From Candidatus Symbiothrix dinenymphae (GTDB lineage: Bacteria > Bacteroidota > Bacteroidia > Bacteroidales > Azobacteroidaceae), in NCBI GenBank assembly GCA_001417715.1, contig BBRT01000070.1, positions 1 through 61,454 of the forward strand: a stretch of DNA of 61,454 bases. The letters are read 5' to 3'. The translations under genes and the position numbers were made by a program. The notes beneath the pieces were generated by a model. That model saw nothing but the letters and a program-made list of their open reading frames with translations. It was not told the origin of the DNA and ran no database searches. How positions within the stretch are numbered: position 1 is the stretch's first letter; every line of letters starts with the position of its first letter. Below are positions 1 to 8,459 of the stretch, one piece after another.

Positions 1-218
1 GCTTCGGAACAATCCTTTATTTGCGTTTCTCCCGCTCCTACATTAGTGGCAAACCATAGAAAATGATAGTGATATTCTTCATTCGGTTGAAGCGTGGCAT
101 AAGGACTTATTAGCTCGCTTTCAAAAAAATACGGATTTTGTTTCGGGTCGTTCTCGCCTGTCAAATCCTGTCCGTAGGCATGATAGCTGCCCACACCGTT
201 TGTCCATACTCCTGACAG
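1..218 (-). pseudogene. Internal fragment of an unrecognised protein (aldose-epimerase-like?)
   Basis: The minus strand is open across the whole stretch and reads as protein-like sequence, including NPYFFESELISPYATLQP followed by EEYHYHFLW. The segment FESELISPYATLQP resembles sugar-binding/aldose-1-epimerase-like proteins (DUF4380 type); that likeness is from memory and weak. The frame runs off the left edge, so the rest lies outside the window. Near 216 the sequence switches abruptly to an OmpA-like fragment on the other strand, so this is probably one side of a rearrangement. Confidence 0.4.
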
Positions 219-434
219 GGACACTGCGACAATGTGGGAACGCCGGAATATAATAAGGTGCTGGGACAAGAGCGTGCCGAAACGGTTAAAGCCTATCTGC
301 TCGAACACGGCATCCCTGCCACAATGATAGTTAAAGTCACCAGCAAAGGCGCAACAGAGCCTATCACCACCAATAGCAGCGAAGAAAGCAGACAAAAGAA
401 CAGGCGGGTAGTGATTATTGTGGTGGAAAAATGA
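219..434 (+). pseudogene. OmpA C-terminal domain, 5'-truncated
   Basis: The reading frame from 219 gives GHCDNVGTPEYNKVLGQERA and ends with a QKNRRVVI motif. This is the peptidoglycan-binding OmpA/MotB domain from its GHxD motif to the C-terminus. The upstream half of the domain and the signal peptide are absent; an in-frame TGA lies at 213-215. A GTG at 234 could start a 66-residue peptide, but no ribosome-binding site is apparent. Best read as the surviving 3' end of an OmpA-family gene. Confidence 0.7.
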
Positions 435-472
435 AAATGAAGCAATATTTACATGTAATAAAATAAAAAATT

Positions 473-1309
473 ATGAACACAAAGGCAACAATTAAATGGC
501 TATTAGCGGCAGTAAGTCTGTTGCTAACTCTCAATCTGCAAGCACAAAATGCCCCGCAGATAAGTTCAAAGGCACATATTCCTCAATATGTGTCTGATTA
601 TGCATCAAAAGACCGTTCAGACTTTTTGAAGAAGCATAAGGCATCTGCTGCCAACATTACCTATCGGTTTTACTACGACAGCAAAGGCGATGCGCATCTT
701 GAAGCAACGGTTAAGCCCAAAGCCGGATACACTTGGGATGAGACTACTTGGATTCTCAAATCTTGGAAAGGTGGTTCCGGAATTGTTGGTGTAAACGGTA
801 TTGTGTATCAGCAAACCCAAAAAAACAGTGATGAGGCAGCCTATCGAATGCAAATGCGTAGAAGCGATGCGACTTTTAACGCGATTGAAAAGGTTGTGTT
901 ACAAGTGGCAACCGAATATGATTATGATTTTTATGCGGTTTATAAAATTGCTGTAAAATATAGAAATCCCAAAGTAAAAAAAGCCTCTTGCGAAGGCTAT
1001 TCCGATGCCACCATATCGGCGTTAAAAAAGCATCCGCTGGTTGACCATGTTGAAAAATGGGCAGGTGGAGGACATGCCTGGAATGTGATAGTTTTGAAAG
1101 ATAAACGAAAAATTTATGCCGATGTAACGTGGTACGATGGCAATAACATTGACAAGGACGGATATGTCATTCATAAACCGGTTCGCAGTCCGGTGAATTT
1201 AACATTTGATTTGGAAGAATTTAACAGTCTGGGAGGCGCAATTGATACGCAAACAAATAAGTTACTGCGAATCCATTTTGCGTATCCTGACGTGCATCGT
1301 GTGAAATAA
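473..1309 (+). CDS. Secreted transglutaminase-like protein
   Basis: A 278-residue protein with a signal peptide (hydrophobic residues 9-22, then LQAQ). Residues 171-220 hold a transglutaminase-like catalytic triad in the expected order and spacing: Cys173 in SCEGYSD, His201 in GGGHAWN, Asp217 in YADVTWYD. The fold includes cysteine proteases and protein cross-linkers; periplasmic Bacteroidetes members are mostly uncharacterised. The N-terminal half (25-165) is unrecognised. It leads a same-strand run (473-5785) of envelope genes with short gaps, so an operon is likely. Substrate unknown. Confidence 0.75.
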   Translation: MNTKATIKWLLAAVSLLLTLNLQAQNAPQISSKAHIPQYVSDYASKDRSDFLKKHKASAANITYRFYYDSKGDAHLEATVKPKAGYTWDETTWILKSWKGGSGIVGVNGIVYQQTQKNSDEAAYRMQMRRSDATFNAIEKVVLQVATEYDYDFYAVYKIAVKYRNPKVKKASCEGYSDATISALKKHPLVDHVEKWAGGGHAWNVIVLKDKRKIYADVTWYDGNNIDKDGYVIHKPVRSPVNLTFDLEEFNSLGGAIDTQTNKLLRIHFAYPDVHRVK

Positions 1310-1334
1310 TTAAAAATTAAAAATAATAAAAGTC

Positions 1335-2309
1335 ATGAAAAAAGTTTTAGTTCTGGTGGCTGCCCTTTGCAGCAGTGTAGTGTATGTGTGTGCGCAGGAG
1401 CAAAAGTTTCCTGCACAAGGTGTTATTGTCAGGAAAAATGGCGAAGAAATTAGAGCCACAATTCTTGAAGAGAATGAAACGAAAGTCCGGTACAAGAAAA
1501 AAGGAAATGACGCCACATTTGCTTTACCCATGACGGGCGTCCGGTCGATTCACTATATCGAAGACACACCGCGAGTTGCACCTGCACCAAAAACGGCGAA
1601 TACAACAGATGTAGCACGAACAAACTATCCAAGTGCTAACAGCCAACCAATTGAGCAAAGTAAGCCGAAACCACAGCCAAAAAGGAGGAGGTCATCATCA
1701 CAATTCAGACTGGGAGGAATAGTAGGATTAAATTTATCCTCTCTGGCTTGGTCTGTGGCGAGCGAAGCAATAATAGAAGAAGAAAGAACAAAAGACTCAA
1801 AATACGGGTTAAGATTGGGCATGGTTGCGGAATATTCTTTTGGCGATTTTGCTATTGCACCGGAGTTAGTTTTTACGCAAAAAGGTTATACAGTGACGGC
1901 GACATCCGATTATGGAAAATCTGAATCTGTTATGACTTTGAATTATATACAGTTACCAATTAATCTTTTAGGACGTTTCACACTCAGCGATGATTTTAAT
2001 CTCGTAGTTTTTGCCGGACCGTCATTTGGGTATGCCATATCGGGGGAGGAAAAATCAACATACACCTACAATGGAGAATCTGAATCGACAACGGAGGATG
2101 TTAAAATTGGTTCAGGCGAAGACGACTATATAACAGCCTTTGAATACGGCTTTACGCTCGGCGCAGGATTGGAATACAAAAGTTTCTTCATTAAAGTGCA
2201 GCAAGAATGGGGCGGCAACATTGGTAATTTTAAAGATGATGACGATGCAAAGTATAAACGTTCGTTATCAAACAACAACATCGGTTTGTCAATCGGTTTC
2301 CTTTTTTAA
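1335..2309 (+). CDS. PorT-like outer membrane beta-barrel protein
   Basis: 324 residues with a signal peptide ending VCAQ. Residues 22-75 form a small beta-rich domain (GVIVRKNGEEIRATILEE then VRYKK), followed by a low-complexity Thr/Pro/Lys linker to about 125. The C-terminal 200 residues alternate polar and aromatic residues as in OMP_b-brl_2/PorT barrels (YGLRLGMVAEYSFGDFAIAP) and end in an aromatic strand, IGLSIGFLF. It follows the transglutaminase-like gene by 25 bp. Exact role unknown. Confidence 0.75.
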   Translation: MKKVLVLVAALCSSVVYVCAQEQKFPAQGVIVRKNGEEIRATILEENETKVRYKKKGNDATFALPMTGVRSIHYIEDTPRVAPAPKTANTTDVARTNYPSANSQPIEQSKPKPQPKRRRSSSQFRLGGIVGLNLSSLAWSVASEAIIEEERTKDSKYGLRLGMVAEYSFGDFAIAPELVFTQKGYTVTATSDYGKSESVMTLNYIQLPINLLGRFTLSDDFNLVVFAGPSFGYAISGEEKSTYTYNGESESTTEDVKIGSGEDDYITAFEYGFTLGAGLEYKSFFIKVQQEWGGNIGNFKDDDDAKYKRSLSNNNIGLSIGFLF

Positions 2310-2350
2310 TTCTAAATAAAAAATATGAACATTAAAAAAAATAGATAAAA

Positions 2351-3571
2351 ATGAAAGCAACATTTAAAAGGGCGAAAGCCCACAGTTTGAGAGGCAAAGT
2401 ATTTTGCTCTATGATGATGGCGATGGCTGTCGTAAGTTTCATCGGCTGTGAAAACGATGGTGATGATGCCCCATTGGTAGCAGGCATTCCCCGTGATAGT
2501 AGCGCGGAACCCAATCCCGATATCGGGACGGCGACTATGTCTGTACCAAATTTTCTGATGACCGTAAAAAAAGAGAGTGGACACGATGTCTTGTATCTTG
2601 ACATGACGGGAATTCAAAATCCGCAAACTAAAGAATGGTTAACTCTCACCGGTGGAGAATCAGACCAAAGTGTATGGAAACCATGGGAAACCTATAGCGC
2701 AGGTTCAAAACAAAATGTATGGTTATCCATCGATGGCAAACCTAAAGGCATTGCTGTTCTTAATAATAGCAATATCGGGCAATCAACACTATTTATGACT
2801 GATGTGGTGTTGCTCGTCGATAATTCAGGAAGCATGAGTGAAGAGGCTGATGCTATTGCTCTCGACATTATTGATTGGGCTGCTGAATTATCTAATTCAC
2901 GTCTTGATGTACGTTTTGGCTGTGTGGGATATGATGACCTCGGAAGCATTAGTGGTGCATTAAATATTACGGATGAAAAGTTTTTAAGCACATATCTGCA
3001 AAGAGCCTTCGGAACCGATAGAACCGTAGGATTTTCCGGGTTTGATGCTGCTACTTTGGAACAAGCAGCCAATGATTATGGCTTCGCAGGGGGCGAATGT
3101 GGCGTATTAGCTTTACGTTTCGCTGATGAAAATCTATCGTTTCGAAAGGGAGCATTGCGCACATACGTTAATTTTACTGACGAGCCAAATCAACCGAGAG
3201 ACAGCGCAGGATGGTCGGTAGAATTTGTGAATAGTCAAAATAACTGGCCGCCCTCTAAGGGAACGATACATACTGTATTTAGTGACGATACTACATTTTT
3301 TGACACTGGCGAATTTTATTCGTATGAAGAAAAGCCTTGGGAAATGTCTCGTTATACCGGAGGAACAGAATTATTTGTTTCCTCAGACTTCAGCGGAGTC
3401 ACATTGAACACGCTTCCTGTAACAGGAGCCTTGCAAAACGCTTATCAGATACGCGCTGTTGTAGATGAATATATGAACAATAAACCGCATGTTGTAACAT
3501 TGACAATTTTTTCAGAAAACGGGCAGGTGAAAGCAAAAAAGGAAGTTTCAACAATATTTACTTATCAATAG
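2351..3571 (+). CDS. Lipoprotein with von Willebrand factor A domain
   Basis: 406 residues. A hydrophobic segment ends in the lipobox VSFIGC, with lipidated Cys33. Residues 150-400 form a VWA domain: VVLLVDNSGSM carries the MIDAS residues Asp157, Ser159 and Ser161, and the sequence continues with the usual alternating strands and helices (LDVRFGCVGYDD). VWA domains bind protein ligands through a metal ion, so this is probably a surface or periplasmic adhesion or assembly factor. Only 5 bp separate it from the T9SS-sorted BspA-like gene downstream. Confidence 0.8.
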   Translation: MKATFKRAKAHSLRGKVFCSMMMAMAVVSFIGCENDGDDAPLVAGIPRDSSAEPNPDIGTATMSVPNFLMTVKKESGHDVLYLDMTGIQNPQTKEWLTLTGGESDQSVWKPWETYSAGSKQNVWLSIDGKPKGIAVLNNSNIGQSTLFMTDVVLLVDNSGSMSEEADAIALDIIDWAAELSNSRLDVRFGCVGYDDLGSISGALNITDEKFLSTYLQRAFGTDRTVGFSGFDAATLEQAANDYGFAGGECGVLALRFADENLSFRKGALRTYVNFTDEPNQPRDSAGWSVEFVNSQNNWPPSKGTIHTVFSDDTTFFDTGEFYSYEEKPWEMSRYTGGTELFVSSDFSGVTLNTLPVTGALQNAYQIRAVVDEYMNNKPHVVTLTIFSENGQVKAKKEVSTIFTYQ

Positions 3572-3576
3572 CAGTT

Positions 3577-5010
3577 ATGAACAGAAAAAAAATAGCTACA
3601 GTCGCCGGTTTGCTGCTTTCACTAAGCAGTTTGGCGCAAACATGGGACATCGGCTACCCCATTGCAGCCAAGGTAACCGCTACGCTTGACGGCGGCACCC
3701 TCACCATTAGCGGCACGGGGACTATGCGCGATTGGGTGTTTCATTTTAGCGATATTACTGCCAATTATACTTATGCTCCGTGGGATTCGCTACGAAGCCG
3801 CATTACAACTGTGGTGATAGATGAAGGCGTGACAAAAATTGGGAATGATGCGTTTCAGAATTGTCAAAACCTCACTTCTGTGACCATTCCCAACAGTATG
3901 ACCTCTATTGGCAGGCAGGCTTTTCTCCTGTGCCACGGTCTCACTTCTGTCACCATTCCGCCCGGCGTTACCGACATTGGAACGCAGGCTTTTCACTTTT
4001 GTGATGGTCTTACGGCTATCCATGTAGATGCCGGCAATACGCTTTACAGTTCGATAGATGGTGTGCTTTACAACCACAATCAGACGGAGTTGTTAATATA
4101 CCCTACCGGAAAACAGGGTGCTTTCACCATTCCTAACAGCGTTACCTACGTTGATGGGCTTGCTTTTCAAGGGGCTCGGGGGCTCACCGCCCTTACTATT
4201 CCCGCCGATGTCCGCCGTATTGATTTCAGCGGGTGGAGCATTTTCGGCAGTCCTGTTTCTATCACCAATTTAAGCATTGTTCCACAAATCCTGTTTAATT
4301 ATTCGCCGGACGACTTGAGCCGGTGCACACTCATCGTGCCGGAATGTGCACTATCAAACTATCAAAATGCTTTTGTGTGGAACAAATTTGGGACTATTAA
4401 GGGCGATGCATCGCTGCCATGTCCCGACGTTGGCTCAGTCCCAACTTTCACTCCCTGCCTAAATATCATGCAAATGTGGGACGATGTGCTGTCGGTGGTC
4501 ATGCTCCCTGAGCACAATGGCGGCGTAGAGGTTGAGGCGTGTCAATGGCTGTTGAAAGACGAACCTATTCCGGGCGAAACATCTCCCTATTTGTATATTC
4601 CGGAACCGGATTCGGGGCGCTATACTGTCCGCTTGACACTTAAAAGCGGGGAAACGGTGCTATCCTGTAATTATATCGAACCATTGCCACCGCCACCACC
4701 ACCAATTATAAGTCCTCCAATAATTATAGGTCCTCCAACTCCACCACCACCGCCATCAACAGAACCGCCACCAATGGGGGATCCAATAACAGATACCGTA
4801 GTGTATCCCAACCCAATGAAATCTTATGTCACGATTGAAAATGCAGACATTGCCGCAGGCGATAAGATTAAAATTTTTAGCATCGACGGGCAAATGGTGC
4901 AGCAGTTTTCGGCAGATAAAAATCGAACTACACTCAATATATCAAGTTTGCCGCGAGGCACTTATATTCTGAAAGTGAATGACAAGCAGGTGAAGGTTTT
5001 AAAGAATTAG
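3577..5010 (+). CDS. BspA-like leucine-rich-repeat protein with T9SS sorting domain
   Basis: 477 residues with a signal peptide (LLLSLSSLAQ). Residues 70-240 carry BspA/LRR_5 repeats of the type LTSVTIPNSMTSIGRQAF. An Ig-like domain opening CLNIMQMWDDVLSVV follows, then a Pro-rich stretch (about 370-395). The last 75 residues are a type A T9SS sorting domain (VVYPNPMKSYVTIEN to RGTYILKV). It is therefore probably exported across the outer membrane and surface-anchored or released. The next gene is an outer-membrane barrel, an arrangement repeated at 12.4-15.8 kb. Confidence 0.85.
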   Translation: MNRKKIATVAGLLLSLSSLAQTWDIGYPIAAKVTATLDGGTLTISGTGTMRDWVFHFSDITANYTYAPWDSLRSRITTVVIDEGVTKIGNDAFQNCQNLTSVTIPNSMTSIGRQAFLLCHGLTSVTIPPGVTDIGTQAFHFCDGLTAIHVDAGNTLYSSIDGVLYNHNQTELLIYPTGKQGAFTIPNSVTYVDGLAFQGARGLTALTIPADVRRIDFSGWSIFGSPVSITNLSIVPQILFNYSPDDLSRCTLIVPECALSNYQNAFVWNKFGTIKGDASLPCPDVGSVPTFTPCLNIMQMWDDVLSVVMLPEHNGGVEVEACQWLLKDEPIPGETSPYLYIPEPDSGRYTVRLTLKSGETVLSCNYIEPLPPPPPPIISPPIIIGPPTPPPPPSTEPPPMGDPITDTVVYPNPMKSYVTIENADIAAGDKIKIFSIDGQMVQQFSADKNRTTLNISSLPRGTYILKVNDKQVKVLKN

Positions 5011-5014
5011 ACAG

Positions 5015-5785
5015 ATGAAACAAATCATTGCAATAATTGTTTTTTGCTTGTGTTTCAGCGAATTAGCCGCGAGAAAATACTCCAACCATGAATGGGGTAT
5101 CCATTTCGGCTATGGCTTCGGCGAATCGTTGATTGAAGGGCAATATATAGCCTTAGCGTCTTTGGGTGGCAATTACAGTTACTTTTTCTCAACCAATTTT
5201 GGCATTTCCACAGGGTTGGAAGTCATTCCGTACTCCGATTCTAAAAATGTATATCGCGATAGTGAGGTGCCCATAGAGAAAATCTTCGCCTATGAACGCT
5301 ACTCGCCCGGGGCTCCAATAACAAACTATCTCTATGGATTAGATGGCGACCTTTTATTCCGAACGCATTATGATGGATTGGTGGACAGGCGGTCGACACT
5401 GCTGCTTCAACTACCATTGATGCTGCAATTTCAAACACCGATTTACCGCACAGCCTTTTATTTGGGAGGCGGATTCAAATTTGGCATCCCTATCGAATCT
5501 TACACTTCGCTCAAAGCCGACTCTCGAACAACCACTGTTTATTCGGAATATACAGGCGTGGTCTATAAAAATATGCCTGCACACGGGCTTACAACAACCC
5601 AAAACATCTCTCTCCCCCCTGCCGATCCCGCTAAAACATCCATTATCGGCTCTGTTGAAACCGGCTTCAAAGTGAATAAATCCATAGGCACCGGCACCAT
5701 GTTTCTCTACTTCGTCTTGTATTTTGATTATGGCACCTACTCTGCTGCCGGCATAAAATTTCAAGTGGGCGGCTGGGGGAAATAA
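5015..5785 (+). CDS. Outer membrane beta-barrel protein paired with the BspA-like protein
   Basis: 256 residues with a signal peptide (IIAIIVFCLCFSELAA). The body is a predicted 8- to 10-strand barrel. It is paralogous to the protein at 15011-15790: both have an EWxIH start, SYFFSxNFGxSxGxE-like strands, FRTxY and LLLQLPLxLxxQxPI. Its start is 5 bp after the BspA-like stop, so the two are probably co-translated. The last 67 bases, with the stop and downstream promoter, are duplicated at 6757-6872. PorP/SprF-type barrels partner some T9SS cargo; whether this is one is inference. Confidence 0.75.
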   Translation: MKQIIAIIVFCLCFSELAARKYSNHEWGIHFGYGFGESLIEGQYIALASLGGNYSYFFSTNFGISTGLEVIPYSDSKNVYRDSEVPIEKIFAYERYSPGAPITNYLYGLDGDLLFRTHYDGLVDRRSTLLLQLPLMLQFQTPIYRTAFYLGGGFKFGIPIESYTSLKADSRTTTVYSEYTGVVYKNMPAHGLTTTQNISLPPADPAKTSIIGSVETGFKVNKSIGTGTMFLYFVLYFDYGTYSAAGIKFQVGGWGK

Positions 5786-5834
5786 AGTGTTAAAAAAAAA
5801 CAGGAGGTTGTATTAAAAAAAAGCGTACTTTTGC
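5719..5834 (+). repeat. 116-bp direct repeat, copy 1
   Basis: Covers the last codons of the barrel gene, its stop, an A-rich spacer and the promoter TACTTTTGC. It matches 6757-6872 over the same 116-bp length with only a few mismatches. The two copies bracket the two-gene AbiE-like cassette. Confidence 0.9.
5826..5834 (+). promoter_or_regulatory. Promoter of the AbiE-like cassette (TACTTTTGC)
   Basis: Matches the Bacteroidetes -7 element TAnnTTTG. It lies in copy 1 of the 116-bp repeat and faces the antitoxin-like gene. Confidence 0.65.
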
Positions 5835-5922
5835 AGAAATATTATCAATGACCGGTTTTAAAAAACAGATATTTTACCGGTTTTTGGAATAAGATGTGTT
5901 ATGTTTTTGTAAAGGAGATAAA

Positions 5923-6342
5923 ATGATGAAACGAAAGTATGGTGGCGAATTTACGGTAAAAGATAAGATTTTGAATAGAATAAAGCGTTCAAAGGTCAAT
6001 GTCTTTATTCCAAATGATTTCAAGGGGATTGCAGCATACCCCCAGGTTCTTCGTGCATTAAAGCAACTGACCGATAGCAACATTCTTATCCGCTTGGGGT
6101 ATGGAGTGTATGTCAAAACAGACTTAAACCCGTTTAATAACAAACTTTATCCTGCGGGCGACCCAACATACAATATGCGGGATTTATTAGGCAAACTTAA
6201 ACTGAAGTGGGATTATTCCCAAGCCGTCAAAGATTACAATGCTGATATTTCAACCCAAGTTCCTGTTCGTCATTATCTGGTGATTCAAGACCGATTTTCA
6301 CGAAAACTCAACGATATGGAGGATACTTATGTCGTTAGATAG
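5923..6342 (+). CDS. AbiEi/DUF6088-like antitoxin
   Basis: About 139 residues from the ATG at 5923. AAAGGAG at 5911-5917 is well placed and rules out the upstream GTG. The protein starts with a winged-helix-like region (IPNDFKGIAAYPQVLRALKQ, then LIRLGYGVYVK) typical of DUF6088/AbiEi-type transcriptional antitoxins of type IV systems. Its stop overlaps the next start by 14 bp, giving translational coupling to the nucleotidyltransferase-like partner. The partner appears to have lost its catalytic core. The pair sits between two copies of a 116-bp repeat. Confidence 0.65.
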   Translation: MMKRKYGGEFTVKDKILNRIKRSKVNVFIPNDFKGIAAYPQVLRALKQLTDSNILIRLGYGVYVKTDLNPFNNKLYPAGDPTYNMRDLLGKLKLKWDYSQAVKDYNADISTQVPVRHYLVIQDRFSRKLNDMEDTYVVR

Positions 6343-6748
6343 AGAATTATTGCAGTCAATTTCAAAGCTATACCGATTTAATAACCTTGAATTTGTAAAT
6401 AAGGATTTCTATGTTTCGGAAGTTCTGAAAATCATATCCTCAATTAAGCCTGACTTTTGCGATGTCTATGACATCTATTCTATTCATCCGGTGGTTGATA
6501 CCGTCCTGTTGAAAACATTAGTCCGGGAAATAGCAAAACAGGATGCAGCCGCCTTTGAAACGTGGCACCCCCAATGGAGTGCGGACATTGCAACAAACAC
6601 AAAACTCGCGATGAAGGAACTGCACGGCGACAAATATGCAAAGATGTATGCAGAATATGCCGGAGACATGATTTATGCCAAAGAAGTGCCGGATTATGAA
6701 ACCGCACTAAATCGGATAGATGAAATTATCATTGATATATTTGGATAG
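6329..6748 (+). pseudogene. AbiEii-like toxin with its catalytic core deleted
   Basis: 139 residues against roughly 250-330 for the AbiEii/AbiGii nucleotidyltransferase family. Residues 1-40 (LEFVNKDFYVSEVLKIIS) look like the family N-terminus, where the EKDYWV-like motif normally precedes the GGTSLSK and SEDIDL catalytic motifs. Neither motif is present: the sequence runs straight into a C-terminal-like region (DFCDVYDIYSIHPVVDTVLL and onward). I infer an in-frame internal deletion. The ORF is intact but probably inactive. An unrelated small partner protein is the alternative. Confidence 0.55.
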
Positions 6749-6756
6749 CTTGCGCC

Positions 6757-6872
6757 GTATTGTGATTATGGCACCTACTCTGCTGCCGGCATAAAATTCC
6801 AAGTGGGCGGCTGGGGGAAATAAAGTGTTAAAAAAAAACAGGTGCTTGTATTAAAAAAAAACGTACTTTTGC
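6757..6872 (+). repeat. 116-bp direct repeat, copy 2
   Basis: Second copy of the barrel 3' end, stop codon and promoter, lying directly after the AbiEii-like gene. The barrel coding part has no start here and is a relic. The copy keeps the promoter that now serves the polyprenyl synthase gene. Confidence 0.9.
6864..6872 (+). promoter_or_regulatory. Promoter of the polyprenyl synthase gene (TACTTTTGC)
   Basis: A -7 element of the TAnnTTTG type within repeat copy 2, 13 bp before the start at 6886. Before the cassette arrived, this was probably the single promoter between the barrel gene and the synthase gene. Confidence 0.65.
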
Positions 6873-6885
6873 GACCTTAATTAAA

Positions 6886-7899
6886 ATGCACCTTATGACA
6901 CTCTCACAAGCAATTGCAACGGTTGAAAACAACCTGCAAGCCATCAATTACCCCGCGCAGGCGAGGCAACTCTACGAGCCAATCGCCTATCTGCTGGCTT
7001 TGAAGGGGAAAAAAATACGTCCGGCACTCACGCTTTTGGCGTGGGATTTATTCCAACAAGGGGGTATGCCTCCTTGCCAATCAGCTGTTGATATGGCTCT
7101 GGCGTGGGAAATTTTTCACAATTTCACGCTAATGCACGACGATGTGATGGACAAAGCCGATATGCGGCGTGGACAGCCTACGGTGCACAAGCAGTGGGAC
7201 GAAAACACCGCTATTCTTTCGGGCGATGCGATGCTGATTTTGGCGTATCAATTTGTGGCGCGGGCGGGGGTCATAACAGACCAAAATGCCATTGTCCCCC
7301 CCCTACACATACTGCTGGATTTGTTTTCCACGACGGCAGCTGAAATTTGCGAAGGGCAGCAATTGGATATGGCGTTTGAAAGCCGCTTGGACGTGCAAGA
7401 AGCAGAATATCTAAACATGATTCGCTTGAAAACGGCTGTCCTGCTGGGAGCAAGCCTCAAATCGGGCGCAATCATCGGCGGCGCAGCCGCCACGGATGCC
7501 GATTTGCTCTACAACTTCGGCGAAAATCTGGGCATAGCGTTCCAAATTCAGGACGATTTGCTGGATGTGTATGGCAATGCAGCCATATTTGGCAAAAAAA
7601 TCGGCGGCGATATTTTGGCGAACAAAAAGACCTACTTGCTGGTCAATGCGCTCAACACGGCGGATGCCTCCCTGAAAAAATCGCTGCTGTTGTGGCTGGA
7701 TTACAACGGCGATGAAGCCACGAAAATCGGCAATGTCACCAATATCTATAATCGTCTGGCATTGAAAGAAACAGCCCACCAAGCGATGGATGGCTATTTC
7801 CAGCGGGCTTTGAGTGCTTTGGAGGCGGTGAATGTGCCATCAGAGCGAAAGTCCGTTTTGCAAGAACTCGCAGGGGATTTGATGCTGCGGAATAATTAA
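6886..7899 (+). CDS. Polyprenyl (FPP/GGPP-type) diphosphate synthase
   Basis: 337 residues, a normal length for trans-isoprenyl diphosphate synthases, which condense isopentenyl diphosphate with an allylic diphosphate. The first aspartate-rich motif is DDVMD (85-89), followed by RRGQPTVH; the second is DDLLD (223-227). A bulky Phe five residues before the first motif argues for a shorter product than octaprenyl, so no ispB symbol is given. The start is at 6886 or the ATG at 6895. Likely role: isoprenoid precursors for quinones or the cell-wall carrier. Confidence 0.85.
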   Translation: MHLMTLSQAIATVENNLQAINYPAQARQLYEPIAYLLALKGKKIRPALTLLAWDLFQQGGMPPCQSAVDMALAWEIFHNFTLMHDDVMDKADMRRGQPTVHKQWDENTAILSGDAMLILAYQFVARAGVITDQNAIVPPLHILLDLFSTTAAEICEGQQLDMAFESRLDVQEAEYLNMIRLKTAVLLGASLKSGAIIGGAAATDADLLYNFGENLGIAFQIQDDLLDVYGNAAIFGKKIGGDILANKKTYLLVNALNTADASLKKSLLLWLDYNGDEATKIGNVTNIYNRLALKETAHQAMDGYFQRALSALEAVNVPSERKSVLQELAGDLMLRNN

Positions 7900-7967
7900 A
7901 TTTTTGTACCTTTGCACCCGCAAAAGTATATGAAAACATAAAGTTTTGCGGAAGCACAAAACCGCTT

Positions 7968-8176
7968 GTGAAAGAACACATTGACCTGTATGTTACAGGG
8001 TCAAATGCCTATTTTCTCTCATCAGAACTTGCAACACTCCTGACAGGCAGGTACTGCGACCGCTACGCTCCATCCGCGACCACAATCCCAAAGTTTTGCT
8101 CACACTCGACCCCGAAGAGCCTGTGTATGAAGGCATTATGACTATCCGCCATCCCCCTACCTACCTACTTGATTGA
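7968..8176 (+). pseudogene. Relic of an AAA_14/DUF4143 ATPase
   Basis: Two pieces of one gene in different frames. From 7968 the frame gives DLYVTGSNAYFLSSELATLL, the sensor region of AAA_14 ATPases. From about 8051 a second frame gives LRPLRSIRDHNPKVLLTLDP and ends at TGA 8174-8176, matching the extreme C-terminus of the same family. The Walker motifs and the whole middle (DUF4143) are gone. It is related in kind to the intact ATPase genes at 33063 and 54130. Confidence 0.7.
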
Positions 8177-8189
8177 TAACCCCGTACAA

Positions 8190-8459
8190 CTATAACAATG
8201 CCGTTGCAGCCTTTCCTGTAAGGAGTTTTGAAAGAAACTGAGAAACCGTCATATTGTGTGCTCCCGCTTTTTCGTATGCCACTTTGTAAGCGTGCGTTGG
8301 AAGTTCTACGACAGTGACAGGACTGGAACTTTCTGCCAATTTGTTAGCAAACCAATCAAGTCCTTCGTCATGCGTTTGCCCATCTACAGCATACTGAAGA
8401 ACATCATCGCCCTTTTCAAACGCATCAAGAAATTCGTTAAAATTATTTATCCGTGCCAT
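8190..8459 (-). CDS. Small antitoxin-like protein downstream of brnT
   Basis: 89 residues from the ATG at 8459, which has GAGGAGAA upstream; a longer start at 8474 is less likely. The N-terminal half is acidic (FLDAFEKGDDVLQY). The C-terminal half (VVELPTHAYKVAYEKAG, then MTVSQFLSKLL) suits a ribbon-helix-helix-like DNA-binding segment. It overlaps the 3' end of the BrnT-like gene, where a BrnA-type antitoxin is expected. Not a clear BrnA by sequence; the assignment rests on context. Confidence 0.55.
   Translation of the reverse strand: MARINNFNEFLDAFEKGDDVLQYAVDGQTHDEGLDWFANKLAESSSPVTVVELPTHAYKVAYEKAGAHNMTVSQFLSKLLTGKAATALL

Noticed and set aside
6329-6748. Intact AbiEii toxin
   Set aside because: The protein is half the usual length and the nucleotidyltransferase motifs are missing.
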